Shown: positions 1-6,560, counted from the first letter of the stretch. The stretch: DNA of 7,271 bases from an uncultured Rhizobiaceae group bacterium (GCA_937944075.1 CALDZZ010000086.1:1-7271); one strand, 5' to 3'. Numbers and translations: made by a program. The notes: generated from the sequence alone by a model not told the origin.

Positions 1-136
1 TAAATTTCTAGTTGCAAATGACAACTATGCGGAAGCTCGTCTAGCTGCTTAATTGCGGTTCGACAGTTTCACACTAAACTCCCTACGGTTCGCACTGTAG
101 GGCGGGGTTCGAAGGCACCTGGCAACAGAAGCCTTC
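1..136 (+). ncRNA. ssrA: tmRNA (ssrA), coding piece of a two-piece alphaproteobacterial form; 5' part outside window
   Basis: tmRNA rescues stalled ribosomes and adds a degradation tag to the unfinished protein. The window enters just before the resume codon: TAGTTGCAAATGACAAC at 10-26 parallels the E. coli TAGTCGCAAACGAC region. The tag frame runs from GCA at 14 to TAA at 50-52 and reads ANDNYAEARLAA. After the tag comes a 9-bp hairpin (81-89 with 94-102, loop 90-93) and a final helix (111-116 with 131-136). GGTTCG occurs three times (57, 87, 106). No T-arm, acceptor stem or CCA follows the tag, and sspB starts 112 nt after the tag stop. That is too short for the 3' part of a one-piece tmRNA, so the gene must be the circularly permuted type known in alphaproteobacteria, with the acceptor piece encoded upstream and outside this window. 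The mature 3' end, near 131-136, is estimated. Confidence 0.9.
14..52 (+). other. tmRNA tag reading frame, ANDNYAEARLAA plus stop
   Basis: Twelve sense codons from the resume codon GCA (14-16) to TAA (50-52). With the alanine carried by tmRNA, the appended peptide is AANDNYAEARLAA. The AANDNY start matches the SspB-binding end of known tags (AANDENY in E. coli, AANDNF in Caulobacter, from memory). The final LAA is the ClpX recognition signal. This is not a free-standing gene: it is translated only during trans-translation. Confidence 0.92.
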
Positions 137-147
137 ACTTATATTTT
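111..147 (+). terminator. 3' hairpin of ssrA with T-rich tail, possible terminator
   Basis: GAAGGC (111-116) pairs perfectly with GCCTTC (131-136) around a 14-nt loop, followed by a T-rich but interrupted stretch (139-147, TTATATTTT). It may be part of the mature tmRNA fold, an intrinsic terminator, or both. The T tract is imperfect, so read-through into sspB, which starts at 165, is possible. No convincing separate promoter for sspB is visible between 100 and 160. TATATT at 140-145 has no good -35 partner. Confidence 0.45.
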
Positions 148-164
148 GGAGAGTGCAAAACATC

Positions 165-734
165 ATGAATGAAGAACAACAACCTGAAGACCTGATCCGC
201 TATGATATCCTGACACAGGATGCATTGCGTGAGGTTATTCGCAAAGTTTTGCAAGAAGTATCCACCTCCGGCCTGCCAGGTGAGCATCATTTTTTCATCA
301 CCTTCAGAACAGACCATCCTGGCGTCAGACTTTCAACTCGCATGCGTGAGCGCTACCCGGAAGAAATGACAATCGTTATACAGCATTCGTTCTGGGATTT
401 GAAAATCAGGGATACGTATTTTGAAATTGACTTGTCGTTCGATGATATTCTTGAACGTCTCCGCATTCCGTTTTCTTCCCTGAAAGGGTTCTTTGATCCT
501 CATGTGAATTTTGGCGTTCAATTTGACTCAGACTTCGCAGAAGAAGACGAAGGCGAAAATGATATTCAGGTTGTGATCGAAACCGAAATTGTCGAAGATA
601 CAGAAAACCTTCCTACACTTGCACAATCGCGTGAAGTTTCAAAAGCTTCCGAATCCAAGGACATCCCTTCAAAAGACGATGAAGGCGAAAGTGCTGAAAT
701 CGTCTCACTGGACCAGTTCCGCAAAAAACAGTAA
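165..734 (+). CDS. sspB: SspB-alpha, ClpXP adaptor for ssrA-tagged proteins
   Basis: SspB binds the ssrA tag of proteins released by tmRNA and tethers them to the ClpXP protease in the cytoplasm. The 189-residue product fits the alphaproteobacterial SspB family. Residues 9-120 form the globular tag-binding domain, with family landmarks EDLIRYD (8-14), LPGEHHFFITF (37-47), YPEEMTIV (64-71), QHSFWDL (73-79) and SLKGFFDP (105-112). Residues 121-176 are an acidic, low-complexity linker. The tail EIVSLDQFRKKQ (178-189) corresponds to the short C-terminal motif with which SspB proteins contact the ClpX zinc-binding domain. ATG at 165 is preferred over an in-frame GTG at 153, because GGAGAG (148-153) would abut or overlap the GTG and because homologues begin just before the EDLIRYD segment. 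The gene lies directly after ssrA, and the next gene starts 5 bp after its stop, so an operon is likely. Confidence 0.93.
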   Translation: MNEEQQPEDLIRYDILTQDALREVIRKVLQEVSTSGLPGEHHFFITFRTDHPGVRLSTRMRERYPEEMTIVIQHSFWDLKIRDTYFEIDLSFDDILERLRIPFSSLKGFFDPHVNFGVQFDSDFAEEDEGENDIQVVIETEIVEDTENLPTLAQSREVSKASESKDIPSKDDEGESAEIVSLDQFRKKQ

Positions 735-739
735 TTCAA

Positions 740-922
740 ATGGTTGAGCCGATTAATCTAAGACAATTCAGAAAACGCAAGAAACGCGCTGAAAAAGAAA
801 AGACGGCTGAAGAAAATCGCAATAAGTTTGGAATTTCATCAAAGCTCAAAAAGAATTCCAAAGCCAATCAACAGCTTGAAATTTCAAGACTGGATGGTTC
901 GAAACTGGACAATAAGGAATAG
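740..922 (+). CDS. DUF4169 family small basic protein
   Basis: A 60-residue, strongly basic, lysine-rich protein of unknown function. It matches the DUF4169 pattern of alphaproteobacteria: an N-terminal INLRQFRKRKKRAEKEK segment, a central ENRxxFG (residues 25-31) followed by lysines, and a terminal LDG-K-LD segment (51-57). It probably forms one or two charged helices, with no signal peptide or membrane segment. It begins 5 bp after the sspB stop without a clear Shine-Dalgarno sequence, which suggests translational coupling to sspB. Its residues 5-14 resemble the C-terminal tail of that SspB (SLDQFRKK versus NLRQFRKR). Nothing in the sequence gives a biochemical role. A nucleic-acid or partner-protein contact through the basic face is conceivable but not shown. 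Confidence 0.8.
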   Translation: MVEPINLRQFRKRKKRAEKEKTAEENRNKFGISSKLKKNSKANQQLEISRLDGSKLDNKE

Positions 923-1145
923 CTTCCTGCAAAACAAATACTCAATCAGCATTCGTGGTCACAGCACCAGCTATTCTCTGGAACCTGAATTTTATGATGA
1001 ATTGAAAAAGATCGCAGCTGATAAAAAGACGCCATTGGCAACGCTCATAACTCAACTTGATGAAAAGCGATCGCCTGGGAGAAATCTTTCCTCGACATTG
1101 CGAGTCTATGTTCTGGATGAATTATTGAAGCGTAAGACCAACTGA
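894..1145 (+). CDS. Ribbon-helix-helix (RHH_4-type) small protein; start uncertain
   Basis: A small protein with the RHH_4 pattern: a beta strand with SISIRGHSTSYSLEP, a first helix (EFYDELKKIAADKK), then LATLITQLDEKR and the typical NLSSTLRVYVLDELL. RHH proteins usually dimerise and bind DNA through the strand, but this subfamily has no assigned targets. ATG at 894 gives 83 residues and overlaps the DUF4169 gene by 29 bp, with no Shine-Dalgarno sequence. Homologues normally start only a few residues before the SVSIxGH strand. That favours the in-frame CTG at 927 (72 residues), which has AAGGA at 914-918 with 8-nt spacing. An in-frame ATG at 828 would give a long upstream tail not expected in this family and is unlikely. 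The gene is the last of the sspB unit. Its stop lies within an inverted repeat shared with the convergent AsmA gene. Confidence 0.8.
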   Translation: MVRNWTIRNSFLQNKYSISIRGHSTSYSLEPEFYDELKKIAADKKTPLATLITQLDEKRSPGRNLSSTLRVYVLDELLKRKTN

Positions 1146-1166
1146 CAAATTCATTCCTCAGTTGGT
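1137..1166. terminator. Perfect inverted repeat spanning the two convergent stop codons
   Basis: ACCAACTGA (1137-1145) and TCAGTTGGT (1158-1166) are exact reverse complements, 9 bp each, separated by 12 nt. The left arm is the final Thr-Asn-stop of the RHH gene. The right arm, read on the minus strand, is the final Thr-Asn-stop of the AsmA gene. The hairpin could form in transcripts from either side and act as a bidirectional end signal. No T tract follows either arm, so it is not a textbook intrinsic terminator. It may instead protect 3' ends or pause polymerase. Confidence 0.5.
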
Positions 1167-4100
1167 ACTTAGAAAATCCTGTATCTCTTCCAAAACATTA
1201 TCCTCGACAGAGGGGCTCGACCCCTGTTGAAATCTTCTAAGCGCCCTATTCTCTCGCTCTTCAAGTTCTGCCTTTAACTTGGCAATGCGCGCTTCTTCGG
1301 CAATGCGCCTCTCCTCTTCGAGCCGTTTGAGACGAGCCTGCTCTGCCGCCTCAGCTTCTTTACGCAGACGTTCCTCTTCGCGTTTCCTGGCTTCTTCGGC
1401 TTCACGTTGTTTGCGCTCTTCTTCAAGCCTGATTGCCTCAAGACGCTTGCGCTCCTTGAATTGCTCCTTGGCAAAGGAATATGCAATAACACCACGCAGT
1501 CGCTGCTTTTCAATGACTTGTGCCTCAAGGCTTTCAAGGCGTCTTTGACTGGCCTCAAACGCTCGCAATGACAAATAGCCCTCAAGCCTGTCTATGCTCA
1601 CAACACGCTCAAGCGATTGCGGTTCACCGCTCCAGCGAATGACCGCCTGAGGTTCCGAACCTGAAATACGTTCACGCTTTTGAGGTGTAAAAGAGATAAC
1701 GGTTTCAGCTTCCAGCAAATCATCCTGCAACAGATATTCAAGGTCGGATGAAAATTCGGTTCCACCCTTTTTATATCGCACATTTCGAGCGCGTAACTTT
1801 CCGCGGTTCAAAGAGAACGGCGTATCAAATTGTGAAACTTCAAAGCCAGAACTGAAAGCATTTTCAGCAAACAGATTGGCGATTTTCTCCGAGGTCAATT
1901 CATAATTTTCCACCCCGGTTTCAGATAAAATGGGCCCAAGTGCATCCGGATTAAGCCCCACAACTTCCCCCGCATCCATCGCGATAAAGCCATTACCGGA
2001 AATATTGCCTGCCAAGCCTGCAAGGCTCTGTCCATTGGTTTCAAGCGATCCACTAAGGCTAACTTGACCCTTGCCAAATTCAGGCATTTCAACAGTTGTC
2101 AAAAAGTCACTAAAGTCCATATCCTTGATGGCATAATTCATGTTTGCCAAAACATTACCTGATGTATTCTTGAGACTTAAGGCACCATCAAAGCGCCCTT
2201 TCAGAAAATCAAATGATAGGGAATTGAAATCAATAGCCCCATCGATCATCGTCATTTGCAAACTTGCTTCCTTGCCCTTGAATGATTTTCCAAGCGCGAG
2301 CTTATCTGCAGAAACCTTGATATTAGCGTCGACACCACCATAAAGCGGCTCACCAAAACCGCTCTCTTCATCAAATGCAATATCACCGGTAATGCCTAAA
2401 GACTTTCCAATCGTCGTAACGCGGCCGAAAACCGCTTCTGCAACCAGCGGCAGGGAAAGTTGCCCCAGAGATAACTCACCTGACAGTCTTGGACGCGAAA
2501 CCGTTTCCTGCTCAAGCTTCAATGCCCCTTCAAATCGGTTATCAGCCATCTGCCCTTTCAGGTTTGAGACAGTGTAGTCCCTTTTCTTCTTGGCAAGATC
2601 GAACCCGGTAGAAAGCGGCAGCCTTGTATCAGGGGAGAAACCCGGAACAAGAATATCCATCGCTGACACAAAGGGCGAAATATCCTCAGCACCGATCATG
2701 ACATTAACATCAGCATCATAGGAATTCATTGTTGCACTGGAAACCATTCCGGCAACCAGAAGTGACAAATCCTGCCCAGTTACGGAGACCCGCGTTTCCA
2801 GCCCCTCGGCTGGCATTCCGGAAATGGAATACGAGAGTTTCAACGAACCTGGAATTTTTGGGGCAAGTTCACGAGCAAGCGTTTTGATGCCCACTTGCTG
2901 CATCAAGACGGAGGGATCTGAATGGCTCAAACTCCCATCAAGCGAGATCGGAAGTCGGGAAAGCTGATCCATATTGCCATTGTACTTCAACTGAAGAGAC
3001 AGTTCACTGCCACCTGTTATCCCGTTCAACAGCAACAAGCCATCCGCACCTTCGTCAGTTTCCGTTGTATCAAGTTCGAGATCGAGTTTCGTGGCTTTGG
3101 TAAGGTCTGGCTGCGAAGCAAGATATTTGACATAAGTGTTGCCACCCAGAAAGCGGTTGGCATAGGCAAGTAATCTTGAAATATTATCTGCTTCCAGGGC
3201 CAGCTTCATATTACCATTTGGCTTGCTCAAGACATTTTCGATGCGTCCTGAAGTGGTAATTTTGGCGCCAAGAAAATCACCCATGCTAAGCTCATCAACG
3301 CTAACAGTGCCATCGCGCAACTGCACATCAGCTACCAGATTGCTGGCAACAAATGGTTGCTCCTTTAAAAGAGCTTCAAACTTGTCAGCCTTTACCCGCA
3401 GTTTGAGATCATGCAAGGGTTGCGTGTCATCATGCGATTTGGTTAGCGAATAGAGGGCCAAAAGATCATCAACATTAACGCGATTGCCCTTGAGTTCTGC
3501 AAGCAATGCCGGCTTGCCACCTTGCGGGGAAAGGCGCTGTAACTTACCCTTCAACAGGGCATCATCAAGCCTGAGCTCGACATTTTCCATGGTGACTTGC
3601 CGGTTGGTTATCGTAAGATCAGCTGCCACACCAACAGATTTTAATCGCCGCAGCGTTGCATCAACATTTCCCGATATCCAGTCAGCAAATCCGGAAGGCT
3701 GGCGGGAAGCCGTCAGGATTTTCCCTGAAAAACCAAATCCGTTTTGCAGTCCAAGACGCCCCTGCGCTTCAAGCACGGTATTGCCCGGAAAAGTCGCCTG
3801 AAAATTTTTGACAACCCATCCATTACCAGTTGGACTGATCAGGGTCTTGATATCACGAATATAGGTATCTCCAGCTACGACAGCCGGAAGAATAACATCA
3901 ATCTCCCCTTTGGCAGTCGGCACGGGAATTCGCTTCAAAACGTCCTGAAGTGCACCCAGCCTCTTTTCGAGCGTCAGCACATCATTGGGTGCCTGCGCTT
4001 TTTCAAGGGCATCGATATCAACTTGTCTGCCATCCGCCTGAACAGCAAAGGATATGTCTTCCCGAATGTTGATTTTACCAGTTCCCGTAACGGTATACGG

Positions 4101-4973
4101 GTCTTCGGGAGAGCCTATTTCAAGGCGGTATTCAGGAATTTGAACCAGTTCAGGACTTGCTTCAAAGCGACCAGTTGCCAAAACAGGCAAGGGTTCAAGA
4201 GGCTTGTTCATTCCACCAATCTGGGATTTGACAAAGGGCGACACGCTGAATTCCCCATCCCAGGACAAGGCATTGTCCTTGAGTTTTACCGGGCCATCCA
4301 GCAGGAGGTTATAGGGCCTGTCAACACGGTTGAGATCCATCTTGAGCCGCATGGAACCATCATCCTGAAACGTTCCTGTTGCTATTTTGATTTTACTGTC
4401 AAATCCTTCAACCGTCGCATTGGCATCTATTCTCCACGGACCAAGAACCGATTTGGCATTCAGCTCTCCCTGAATATCATCAACTTGAAGACTGCGATTT
4501 CCAACCAGACCCTCAACCAGAATTGAACCGTTCTGGATATTCAACTTCTCGATATTGACTTGTTCGGGATCAACCAACGCCTCTTGCGGATTGGTCCAGG
4601 CAATGGTTCCATCTTCCTCGACCTGCAAGTTGACTTGCGGACGTTGCATGGACATTTCCACAATCCGGACTTCACCCGAAAGAAAAGGCAGCAATTCTGC
4701 ATTGAAAGAAAAACGGTCCACCGTCATCAGCGGGGAACCGTCTGCATTTCTGCCTACTTGCAGGTTTTCAAAACTCAAGAAAGGAAGAGGTAAAATGCGC
4801 AGGTTCGTCTTCCCGCCAACACGAACTTCCTGCCCAAGTACTCGCGAAGCCTGTCTCTCGAAATCGCTTGTAAACTTATCCCAATTTACAAAATAAGGTG
4901 CGATGAGGGCACCAAACAGGATAATAACGAGCAAACTTCCCAGAAAGATGAAAAATTTGAACAAGAGATTCAT
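1158..4973 (-). CDS. AsmA-family envelope protein with charged helical C-terminal tail
   Basis: A 1271-residue AsmA-family protein. AsmA-like proteins are anchored in the inner membrane and extend through the periplasm. Related large members (TamB, YhdP) carry phospholipid towards the outer membrane, and AsmA itself affects outer-membrane assembly. Residues 5-28 are one hydrophobic anchor with few charges before it, so the bulk is predicted periplasmic. The N-terminal AsmA domain follows (APYFVNWDKF; LGQEVRVGG; LPFLSFENLQVG). The long middle consists of beta-rich repeats. An AsmA_2-like module lies at about 915-1015 (LKGRFDGAL, GKGQVSLSGSL, VVGLNPDAL). Residues about 1170-1248 are almost entirely Glu, Arg, Lys, Ala and Leu and should form a long helix or coiled coil. 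E. coli AsmA is about half this length; long versions are usual in rhizobia. ATG at 4973 lies 25 bp after the dehydrogenase stop, with only a weak AGGGG 12 nt upstream, so cotranscription is likely. Confidence 0.88.
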   Translation of the reverse strand: MNLLFKFFIFLGSLLVIILFGALIAPYFVNWDKFTSDFERQASRVLGQEVRVGGKTNLRILPLPFLSFENLQVGRNADGSPLMTVDRFSFNAELLPFLSGEVRIVEMSMQRPQVNLQVEEDGTIAWTNPQEALVDPEQVNIEKLNIQNGSILVEGLVGNRSLQVDDIQGELNAKSVLGPWRIDANATVEGFDSKIKIATGTFQDDGSMRLKMDLNRVDRPYNLLLDGPVKLKDNALSWDGEFSVSPFVKSQIGGMNKPLEPLPVLATGRFEASPELVQIPEYRLEIGSPEDPYTVTGTGKINIREDISFAVQADGRQVDIDALEKAQAPNDVLTLEKRLGALQDVLKRIPVPTAKGEIDVILPAVVAGDTYIRDIKTLISPTGNGWVVKNFQATFPGNTVLEAQGRLGLQNGFGFSGKILTASRQPSGFADWISGNVDATLRRLKSVGVAADLTITNRQVTMENVELRLDDALLKGKLQRLSPQGGKPALLAELKGNRVNVDDLLALYSLTKSHDDTQPLHDLKLRVKADKFEALLKEQPFVASNLVADVQLRDGTVSVDELSMGDFLGAKITTSGRIENVLSKPNGNMKLALEADNISRLLAYANRFLGGNTYVKYLASQPDLTKATKLDLELDTTETDEGADGLLLLNGITGGSELSLQLKYNGNMDQLSRLPISLDGSLSHSDPSVLMQQVGIKTLARELAPKIPGSLKLSYSISGMPAEGLETRVSVTGQDLSLLVAGMVSSATMNSYDADVNVMIGAEDISPFVSAMDILVPGFSPDTRLPLSTGFDLAKKKRDYTVSNLKGQMADNRFEGALKLEQETVSRPRLSGELSLGQLSLPLVAEAVFGRVTTIGKSLGITGDIAFDEESGFGEPLYGGVDANIKVSADKLALGKSFKGKEASLQMTMIDGAIDFNSLSFDFLKGRFDGALSLKNTSGNVLANMNYAIKDMDFSDFLTTVEMPEFGKGQVSLSGSLETNGQSLAGLAGNISGNGFIAMDAGEVVGLNPDALGPILSETGVENYELTSEKIANLFAENAFSSGFEVSQFDTPFSLNRGKLRARNVRYKKGGTEFSSDLEYLLQDDLLEAETVISFTPQKRERISGSEPQAVIRWSGEPQSLERVVSIDRLEGYLSLRAFEASQRRLESLEAQVIEKQRLRGVIAYSFAKEQFKERKRLEAIRLEEERKQREAEEARKREEERLRKEAEAAEQARLKRLEEERRIAEEARIAKLKAELEERENRALRRFQQGSSPSVEDNVLEEIQDFLSTN
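1230..1465 (-). repeat. Low-complexity Glu/Arg/Ala-rich coding repeat (AsmA tail)
   Basis: This segment of the AsmA gene encodes repeated EERKQREAEEA-like and RIAEEARIAKLK units. At DNA level GGCAATGCGC occurs at 1281-1290 and 1299-1308 (18-nt offset), and GCTTCTTCGGC at 1291-1301 and 1390-1400. Such degenerate repeats make tail length prone to change by slippage or recombination. It is part of the coding sequence, not a separate element. Confidence 0.6.
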
Positions 4974-4998
4974 TTAATGTGCTCGCCCCTGAACGATA

Positions 4999-6414
4999 TT
5001 ATTCCGAATACCCCACTACCTTGCCGGGATTCATTATGTTATCGGGATCTATAGCCTTTTTTATTGACGCCATTATGTCAGCACCAACGCCATGTTCCAG
5101 GCGTAAAAAGCGACGTTTACCCTGGCCAATGCCATGTTCTCCCGTACACGTACCTTCCATCGCAATTGCACGCATATTAAGGCGCTCGATAAATTCTTCC
5201 GCGCGGGCAACCTCATCCGCGTCATCCATCATGACAAGTGGCGTAATATGAAAATTGCCATCACCGACATGCCCGACAATCGGCGCTACGAGATCAAGTT
5301 CCTGCGCGTCCTTTTGGGTTTCAGACAAACACTCCGCAAGACGCGATATTGGTACACAGGCATCCGTTGCAATGCCATTACATCCCTTGCGCCATGCCAG
5401 CATCGCATAATAGGCATCATGACGAGCTTTCCAAAGCTTGTTGCGAGCTTCCGTAGTTTGCTCCCACTGGATGTTGCCACCGCCAAAATCATTGGCAATT
5501 TCAGTGAAAATTTCGATTTGCTCGTTCACACCAGCTTCAGTTCCATGAAACTCCAGAAAAAGCGTTGGTTTGGGATCATGGGTCAGGCCCGAGTATTGAT
5601 TGACCATTTCCACCTGAAGACTGTCCAGCAGTTCAATACGTGCAAGCGGCAAGCCTACCTGCATGGCAAGAATACAGGCATTACATGCATTTTCGATGGT
5701 TTCGAACTGGCATATGCCTGCAGAAATCTGATCCGGTATTCCGTGAAGCCTCAACGTCAGTTCAGTGATAATCCCAAGCGTCCCTTCAGAGCCTACCATG
5801 AGTTTGGTCAAATCATATCCGGCAGATGTCTTGCGGGTGCGTGAGGCAGTCTTGACGGCTCTGCCATCCGGCATCACGACTGTCATGGTAACCACATTCT
5901 CGCGCATGGTGCCGTAGCGAACCGTATTTGTGCCGGATGCTCGCGTTGCCGCCATGCCACCAAGGGAAGCGTTCGCACCTGGATCGATCGGAAAAAACAA
6001 CCCGCTGCCACGCAAATATTCGTTCAGGGTCTCTCGTGTAACACCAGGTTGAACGACACAGTCCAGATCATCAACATTGACACTCAGCACCTTGTTCATT
6101 TCATTTAGGTCGATGGAAATACCACCGGCAGGTGCATTCACACCTCCTTCTAGGGACGTACCCGTGCCGAATGGAATTATGGGAACCTTATAGTCTGCAC
6201 AAACTCTCACAATGTCCTGAACATCTTGCGTTGTACGTGCAAACACAACTGCATCAGGAAGCTGTGAAGGAATATAGGTCATGGTATGAGCATGTTGTTC
6301 CAAATACGCCTGAGAGGTTTTCAGCTGTTCACCAAACTGCTGTTTCAGAACAGATATGGCTGTCTGAATACCATCCTCATTGCGATTTAGCGTTTGCAAG
6401 TCGCTTAATGCCAC
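4999..6414 (-). CDS. FAD-linked D-lactate dehydrogenase (cytochrome), LDHD/GlcD type
   Basis: A flavoenzyme that likely oxidises D-lactate (or a similar D-2-hydroxyacid) to pyruvate and passes electrons to cytochrome c or quinone. The 471-residue product is of usual family length. The FAD_binding_4 domain includes PFGTGTSLEGG (81-91), QPG (122-124), the DPGANASLGGMAATRASGTN stretch (144-163) and SEGTLG (209-214). The C-terminal FAD-oxidase domain carries GHVGDGNFH (381-389), GTCTGEHGIGQGK (421-433) and NPGK (462-465). The overall pattern resembles mitochondrial LDHD closely, including CVPISRL. Glycolate oxidase subunit GlcD and D-2-hydroxyglutarate dehydrogenase are relatives and cannot be fully excluded. 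GTG at 6414 is chosen over a start 59 codons upstream because GGAGG (6422-6426) sits exactly 7 nt before it and the extra residues are not family-like. No signal peptide is seen. It is the first gene of a likely unit with the AsmA gene. Confidence 0.88.
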   Translation of the reverse strand: MALSDLQTLNRNEDGIQTAISVLKQQFGEQLKTSQAYLEQHAHTMTYIPSQLPDAVVFARTTQDVQDIVRVCADYKVPIIPFGTGTSLEGGVNAPAGGISIDLNEMNKVLSVNVDDLDCVVQPGVTRETLNEYLRGSGLFFPIDPGANASLGGMAATRASGTNTVRYGTMRENVVTMTVVMPDGRAVKTASRTRKTSAGYDLTKLMVGSEGTLGIITELTLRLHGIPDQISAGICQFETIENACNACILAMQVGLPLARIELLDSLQVEMVNQYSGLTHDPKPTLFLEFHGTEAGVNEQIEIFTEIANDFGGGNIQWEQTTEARNKLWKARHDAYYAMLAWRKGCNGIATDACVPISRLAECLSETQKDAQELDLVAPIVGHVGDGNFHITPLVMMDDADEVARAEEFIERLNMRAIAMEGTCTGEHGIGQGKRRFLRLEHGVGADIMASIKKAIDPDNIMNPGKVVGYSE

Positions 6415-6560
6415 GAAATTTCCTCCAACTCCTACATCCCCAGTTGATATGAATAAAGAACCTGAACAGGACATGCAAACTAAATGTAAACAAAGCAGCC
6501 ACACTTGCTTCGACTCGTCGCATGTGAAAAAGTCAAAAGAAAACAAGCGAATGTTCGGTA
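6415..6560. promoter_or_regulatory. Divergent intergenic region between dehydrogenase and ClC genes
   Basis: These 146 bp separate two outward-facing genes and must hold the promoter or promoters for at least the minus-strand unit. On the minus strand, TTGCAT, a 17-nt spacer and TATTCA form a weak sigma-70-like match (4 of 6 and 3 of 6 bases). On the plus strand I see no convincing promoter. CCTGAACAGG is a short palindrome within the region. No clear operator or riboswitch is recognisable. Confidence 0.35.
6422..6426 (-). promoter_or_regulatory. Strong Shine-Dalgarno site fixing the GTG start of the dehydrogenase
   Basis: Read on the minus strand, GGAGG is followed by 7 nt (AAATTTC) and then GTG at 6414-6412. 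This consensus site with ideal spacing is the main reason for choosing GTG over upstream ATG codons in the same frame. Confidence 0.8.

Noticed and set aside
101..125. GGGGTTCGAAGGC as a tRNA T-arm
   Set aside because: The loop resembles TTCGA, but the flanks do not form a 5-bp T stem, and no acceptor stem or CCA follows. It fits the 3' structure of a tmRNA coding piece.
153..164. GTG at 153 as the sspB start
   Set aside because: The GGAGAG ribosome site overlaps or touches it, and the added residues (VQNI) are not family-like. ATG at 165 fits better.
1279..1548. Serine/arginine-rich 89-residue open frame on the plus strand
   Set aside because: It is the reverse-frame reading of the Glu/Arg/Ala-rich AsmA tail; low complexity keeps the antisense frame open.
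3744..4526. 260-residue open frame on the plus strand inside the AsmA gene
   Set aside because: It is fully antisense to a clear AsmA coding sequence, with no family-like motifs, no ribosome site and composition typical of a reverse-frame shadow.
5134..5844. 236-residue open frame on the plus strand inside the dehydrogenase gene
   Set aside because: It is antisense to a strongly conserved flavoenzyme with all motifs in the minus frame. The open frame is explained by codon bias.
6457..6469. GAACCTGAACAGG as a possible alphaproteobacterial LexA (SOS) box
   Set aside because: The known alphaproteobacterial box is GAAC-N7-GAAC. Here the two GAAC copies are only 2 nt apart.
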